Of a stretch of 64,000 bases of DNA, positions 61,534 through 64,000 are shown piece by piece; the stretch's first letter is position 1; every line of letters begins with the position of its first letter. The notes under the pieces are model-generated. The model searched no databases. It saw only the letters and a list, made by a program, of their open reading frames with translations, and was not told the DNA's origin. The position numbers and the translations under genes were made by a program. This DNA is from Streptomyces sp. NBC_00236 (GTDB lineage: Bacteria > Actinomycetota > Actinomycetes > Streptomycetales > Streptomycetaceae): positions 7,130,001 through 7,194,000 of the forward strand of contig NZ_CP108100.1 of assembly GCF_036195045.1 (NCBI RefSeq), written 5' to 3'.

Positions 61534-63141
61534 GTGCGCCGAAAAGCGGTTGCCCTGGTGGCGGTTGCATTGGTGTCCTTCACTTCGGGCTGCGCGTCGC
61601 TGCAGTCCTCGGCGACCGAGGTCGGCGGTGTACGCAAAACCGACGACCGGTCCGTACGCGACGGCGGGACACTCACCGTCGCCCTCAACTCGGACCCGGA
61701 CAAACTCGACCCGACGCTCGCCCAGACCCTCGTCGGCCGCACGGTCTTCGCGGGCATGTGCGAGAAGCTCTACGACATCGACGAGGACGGGGTCGTCGTG
61801 CCGCAGCTCGCTGCCGCACTGCCCACCACCTCGGCCGACGGCCGCACCGTCACCCTGAAGGTGCGCCCCGGCCTGAAGTTCAGCGACGGCACCCGGCTCG
61901 ACGCCGCGGCCGTCGTCACCTCGCTGCTGCGCCACCGTGACCTCCCCGGATCCGCCCGCGGCACGGAGCTCGCCCCGGTCACCTCCATCGAGGCCACCGG
62001 CCCCGACACGGTACGGATGAGGCTCAAGCAGCCCTACGTACCGCTCACCGGCGTCCTCGCCGACCGGGCCGGGATGGTGATGTCACCGGCCGCGCTCAAG
62101 AAGTACGGGAAGAACTTCACGAACCACCCCTCCTGCGTCGGCCCCTTCCGCTTCGTCGAGCGCGTCGGCGGCGACCGGATCGTGCTGAAGAAGGACCCGA
62201 ACTACTACGACGCGGACAAGGTCCACCTCGACGGCGTCGTCTACAAGCCCATCCCCGACGGCAACGTCCGGCTCGCCAACCTGCGCTCCGGCGACCTCCA
62301 GGTCGGCGACCAGATGGGCCCCGTCGACGTACAGAGCGCCCTCACCGAGCCGAAGCTCCAGCTCTTCAACTCGCCCTCGCTCGGCTACCAGGGCATCGGC
62401 CTCAACGTCGGCAACGTGAAGGGCCTCGGGCAGCAGCCCGGCAAGCTCGACACCCCGATCGCCCGGGACGTCCGGGTCCGGGAGGCATTCGAGCTCGCGA
62501 TCGACCGCGACACCCTCAACGAGGTCGTCTTCCAGGGCATGTACGAACCGGCCTGCGGCCCCATCTCACCGCAGTCCGCCATCGCCCCCGGCGTCAAGCC
62601 CGAGGACTGCCCGAAGCGCGACATCGCCAAGGCGAAGAAGCTGCTGAAGGAGGCGGGCGTGAAGACCCCGCTGAAGATCGAGCTGAAGACCTCCACCACC
62701 CCCGAACAGGGGCGGGTCGGACAGGTCCTCCAGGCCATGGTCAAGGAGGCCGGCTTCGACCTGTCGCTGCGGCCCACCGAGTACGCCACCATGCTCTCGG
62801 AGACCGACGCCGGACACTACGACGTCTTCACCAGCGGCTGGTCCGGCCGGCTCGACCCGGACGGCAACGTCTCCAACTTCCTCAAGACCGCCGGCGCCAT
62901 GAACGCCTACGGCCTCGGCGACCCCGCGATCGACCGGCTCATCGCGGAGGGCCGCACCGTCGCCGACCCGGCGCGGCGCACCGAGATCTACGACGAGCTC
63001 ACCCGGCGCGTGCAGGACGCCCACACGCTGATCTACCTCTACCGGCAGAAGAACTACGTCGTCGCCACCAAGGACGTCGCGGGCATCCGCGTCTACGGCG
63101 ACGGACTGGTCCGGGTTACGAATGCGGGGTACACCCGATGA
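61534..63141 (+). CDS. peptide/oligosaccharide ABC transporter, family 5 binding lipoprotein
   Basis: A 535-residue solute-binding protein of the DppA/OppA type. Lipobox FTSGC gives membrane anchoring. The mature part starts DGGTLTVALNSDPDKLDPTLA and later has LKVRPGLKFSDGTRLDAAAVV and NHPSCVGPFRFVER, all typical of the family. The GTG start follows GGGAGGT. Its stop overlaps the permease start (ATGA). Ligand could be peptides, nickel or sugars; none is predictable. Confidence 0.92.
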   Translation: MRRKAVALVAVALVSFTSGCASLQSSATEVGGVRKTDDRSVRDGGTLTVALNSDPDKLDPTLAQTLVGRTVFAGMCEKLYDIDEDGVVVPQLAAALPTTSADGRTVTLKVRPGLKFSDGTRLDAAAVVTSLLRHRDLPGSARGTELAPVTSIEATGPDTVRMRLKQPYVPLTGVLADRAGMVMSPAALKKYGKNFTNHPSCVGPFRFVERVGGDRIVLKKDPNYYDADKVHLDGVVYKPIPDGNVRLANLRSGDLQVGDQMGPVDVQSALTEPKLQLFNSPSLGYQGIGLNVGNVKGLGQQPGKLDTPIARDVRVREAFELAIDRDTLNEVVFQGMYEPACGPISPQSAIAPGVKPEDCPKRDIAKAKKLLKEAGVKTPLKIELKTSTTPEQGRVGQVLQAMVKEAGFDLSLRPTEYATMLSETDAGHYDVFTSGWSGRLDPDGNVSNFLKTAGAMNAYGLGDPAIDRLIAEGRTVADPARRTEIYDELTRRVQDAHTLIYLYRQKNYVVATKDVAGIRVYGDGLVRVTNAGYTR

Positions 63142-64000
63142 CGAAATACCTGCTGACGCGGCTGCGCCAGTCCCTCATCACCCTCTTCCTGGTCTCCGTC
63201 GTGGTGTTCGCCGGCATCCGGGCACTGCCCGGCGACCCGGCGCTCGCCCTGGCCGGTGAGGAGCGCAGCCCCGAGGCGCTCGCCGCGATCCGTGAGGCGT
63301 ACGGCCTCAACGACAACATCGTCGTGCAGTACGCCCGCTTCATCGGCCACGCCCTCACCGGCGACCTCGGCAACTCCTCCCGCACCGGGCTCCCGGTCGC
63401 CGACGCCATCGGGCAGGCCCTCCCCGTCACGCTGGAGCTGGCCGCGCTGTCCCTGCTGCTCGCCGTGGTCCTCGGCATCGGTGCCGGAGTCGTCGCCGCC
63501 GTGCGGCGCGGGAAGCCCGAGGAGTGGATCGCCAACGTGATCGCGCTGATCGGGCTCTCCATCCCGACGTTCTGGCTCGGCATCGTGCTCGTCCTCGGCT
63601 TCGCCATCGCCGTCCCGGTGTTCGCCGCCTCCGGATACGTCCCCTTCGGTACGGACCCGGTCGACAACCTGCGCCGCATGGTGCTGCCCGCGATCGTGCT
63701 CGGCTCCGGGCTCGCCGCCGTCGTGATGCGCCAGACGCGGGCGGCGATGCTCGACTCGCTCTCCGCCGACTACGTGCGCACCGCCCGCGCCAAGGGCCTG
63801 TCGAAACGGTCCGTCGTCGGCGGGCACGCCCTGCGCAACTCGCTCGTCACCGTCGTCACCGTGCTCGGACTCCAGCTCGGACACCTGATCTCCGGCGCCG
63901 TCGTCACCGAGCAGATCTTCGTCCTGCCCGGCTTCGGCAAGCTCACCATCGACGCCGTTTTCACCCGTGACTACGCGACGCTACAGGCAGTGGTGCTCTG
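63138..64000 (+). CDS. DppB-type ABC transporter permease (partial, runs off the window)
   Basis: The first 287 residues of a dipeptide-type permease, open at the right edge. It has TM1 at about 10-30 and the extracellular GDPALALAGEERSPEALAAIREAYGL loop typical of DppB. TM helices follow from about residue 95, and the EAA-type loop is DYVRTARAKGLSKRSVV. It works with the family-5 binding protein just upstream, and a DppC-type permease and ATPases should follow outside the window. Confidence 0.92.
   Translation, partial: MTKYLLTRLRQSLITLFLVSVVVFAGIRALPGDPALALAGEERSPEALAAIREAYGLNDNIVVQYARFIGHALTGDLGNSSRTGLPVADAIGQALPVTLELAALSLLLAVVLGIGAGVVAAVRRGKPEEWIANVIALIGLSIPTFWLGIVLVLGFAIAVPVFAASGYVPFGTDPVDNLRRMVLPAIVLGSGLAAVVMRQTRAAMLDSLSADYVRTARAKGLSKRSVVGGHALRNSLVTVVTVLGLQLGHLISGAVVTEQIFVLPGFGKLTIDAVFTRDYATLQAVVL

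Overview
The window looks like a piece of a Streptomyces chromosome. GC content is very high, codon third positions are strongly G/C, GTG starts are frequent, and starts often overlap the previous stop as ATGA or GTGA. The gene families fit too: F420-dependent enzymes, a streptomycete glutamate ABC system, FemX, CBM13 and GH secreted enzymes, and several two-component systems. I saw no rRNA, tRNA, CRISPR array or replication origin.

Left part, 0-14 kb, reads as a stress, dormancy and redox island. It has three tandem universal stress proteins and two CBS-BON proteins, one of them frameshifted. Four palindromes resembling DevR/OsdR boxes (GGGNCNNNNGNCCC) lie upstream of these genes. Next come a DUF302 protein and a flavinylation module: ferric-reductase-like membrane flavoprotein, FMN-binding acceptor, ApbE. 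A response regulator/kinase pair faces the module divergently. An NfeD/SPFH pair and an APC permease follow. A lone tyrosine recombinase (14.16-15.37 kb) ends 19 bp before pcaL, a fused protocatechuate-pathway gene that has lost its usual partners.

Middle, 15-42 kb, is mostly ordinary chromosome. It carries pcaL, an MBL-fold hydrolase, exonuclease III, a chloramphenicol-type MFS exporter and gluABCD for glutamate uptake. A cell-wall block follows: L,D-transpeptidase, FemX-like aminoacyl transferase and MurJ-like lipid II flippase, then a response regulator/kinase/lipoprotein operon. Next are a GH31 glycosidase carrying two inserted CBM35-like modules, a cysteine-desulfurase-like enzyme, gamma-glutamyltransferase and a GH75 chitosanase. 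A methionine aminopeptidase and a small XRE regulator are divergently transcribed from what look like leaderless promoters.

43-50 kb is a reductive pyrimidine (or hydantoin) catabolic locus in two transcription units: beta-ureidopropionase plus aminotransferase, and dihydropyrimidinase plus LLM F420 oxidoreductase plus NCS1 permease. Both units start with the same promoter architecture followed by the same palindrome, so they are probably co-regulated. A classical dihydropyrimidine dehydrogenase is absent. The F420 enzyme is a candidate for that step.

50-64 kb holds secreted proteins, an amidase convergent with a methyltransferase/AhpD-like pair, a NarL-type two-component system, and a lipoate ligase with its domains in reversed order. 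It also holds adjacent GH16 and GH18 polysaccharidases that share a 359-bp duplicated CBM13 segment at exactly 500 bp offset. Upstream of GH16 are a near-consensus promoter overlapped by a perfect 13-bp inverted repeat, and three 23-bp tandem repeats. The window ends inside a peptide ABC transporter operon.
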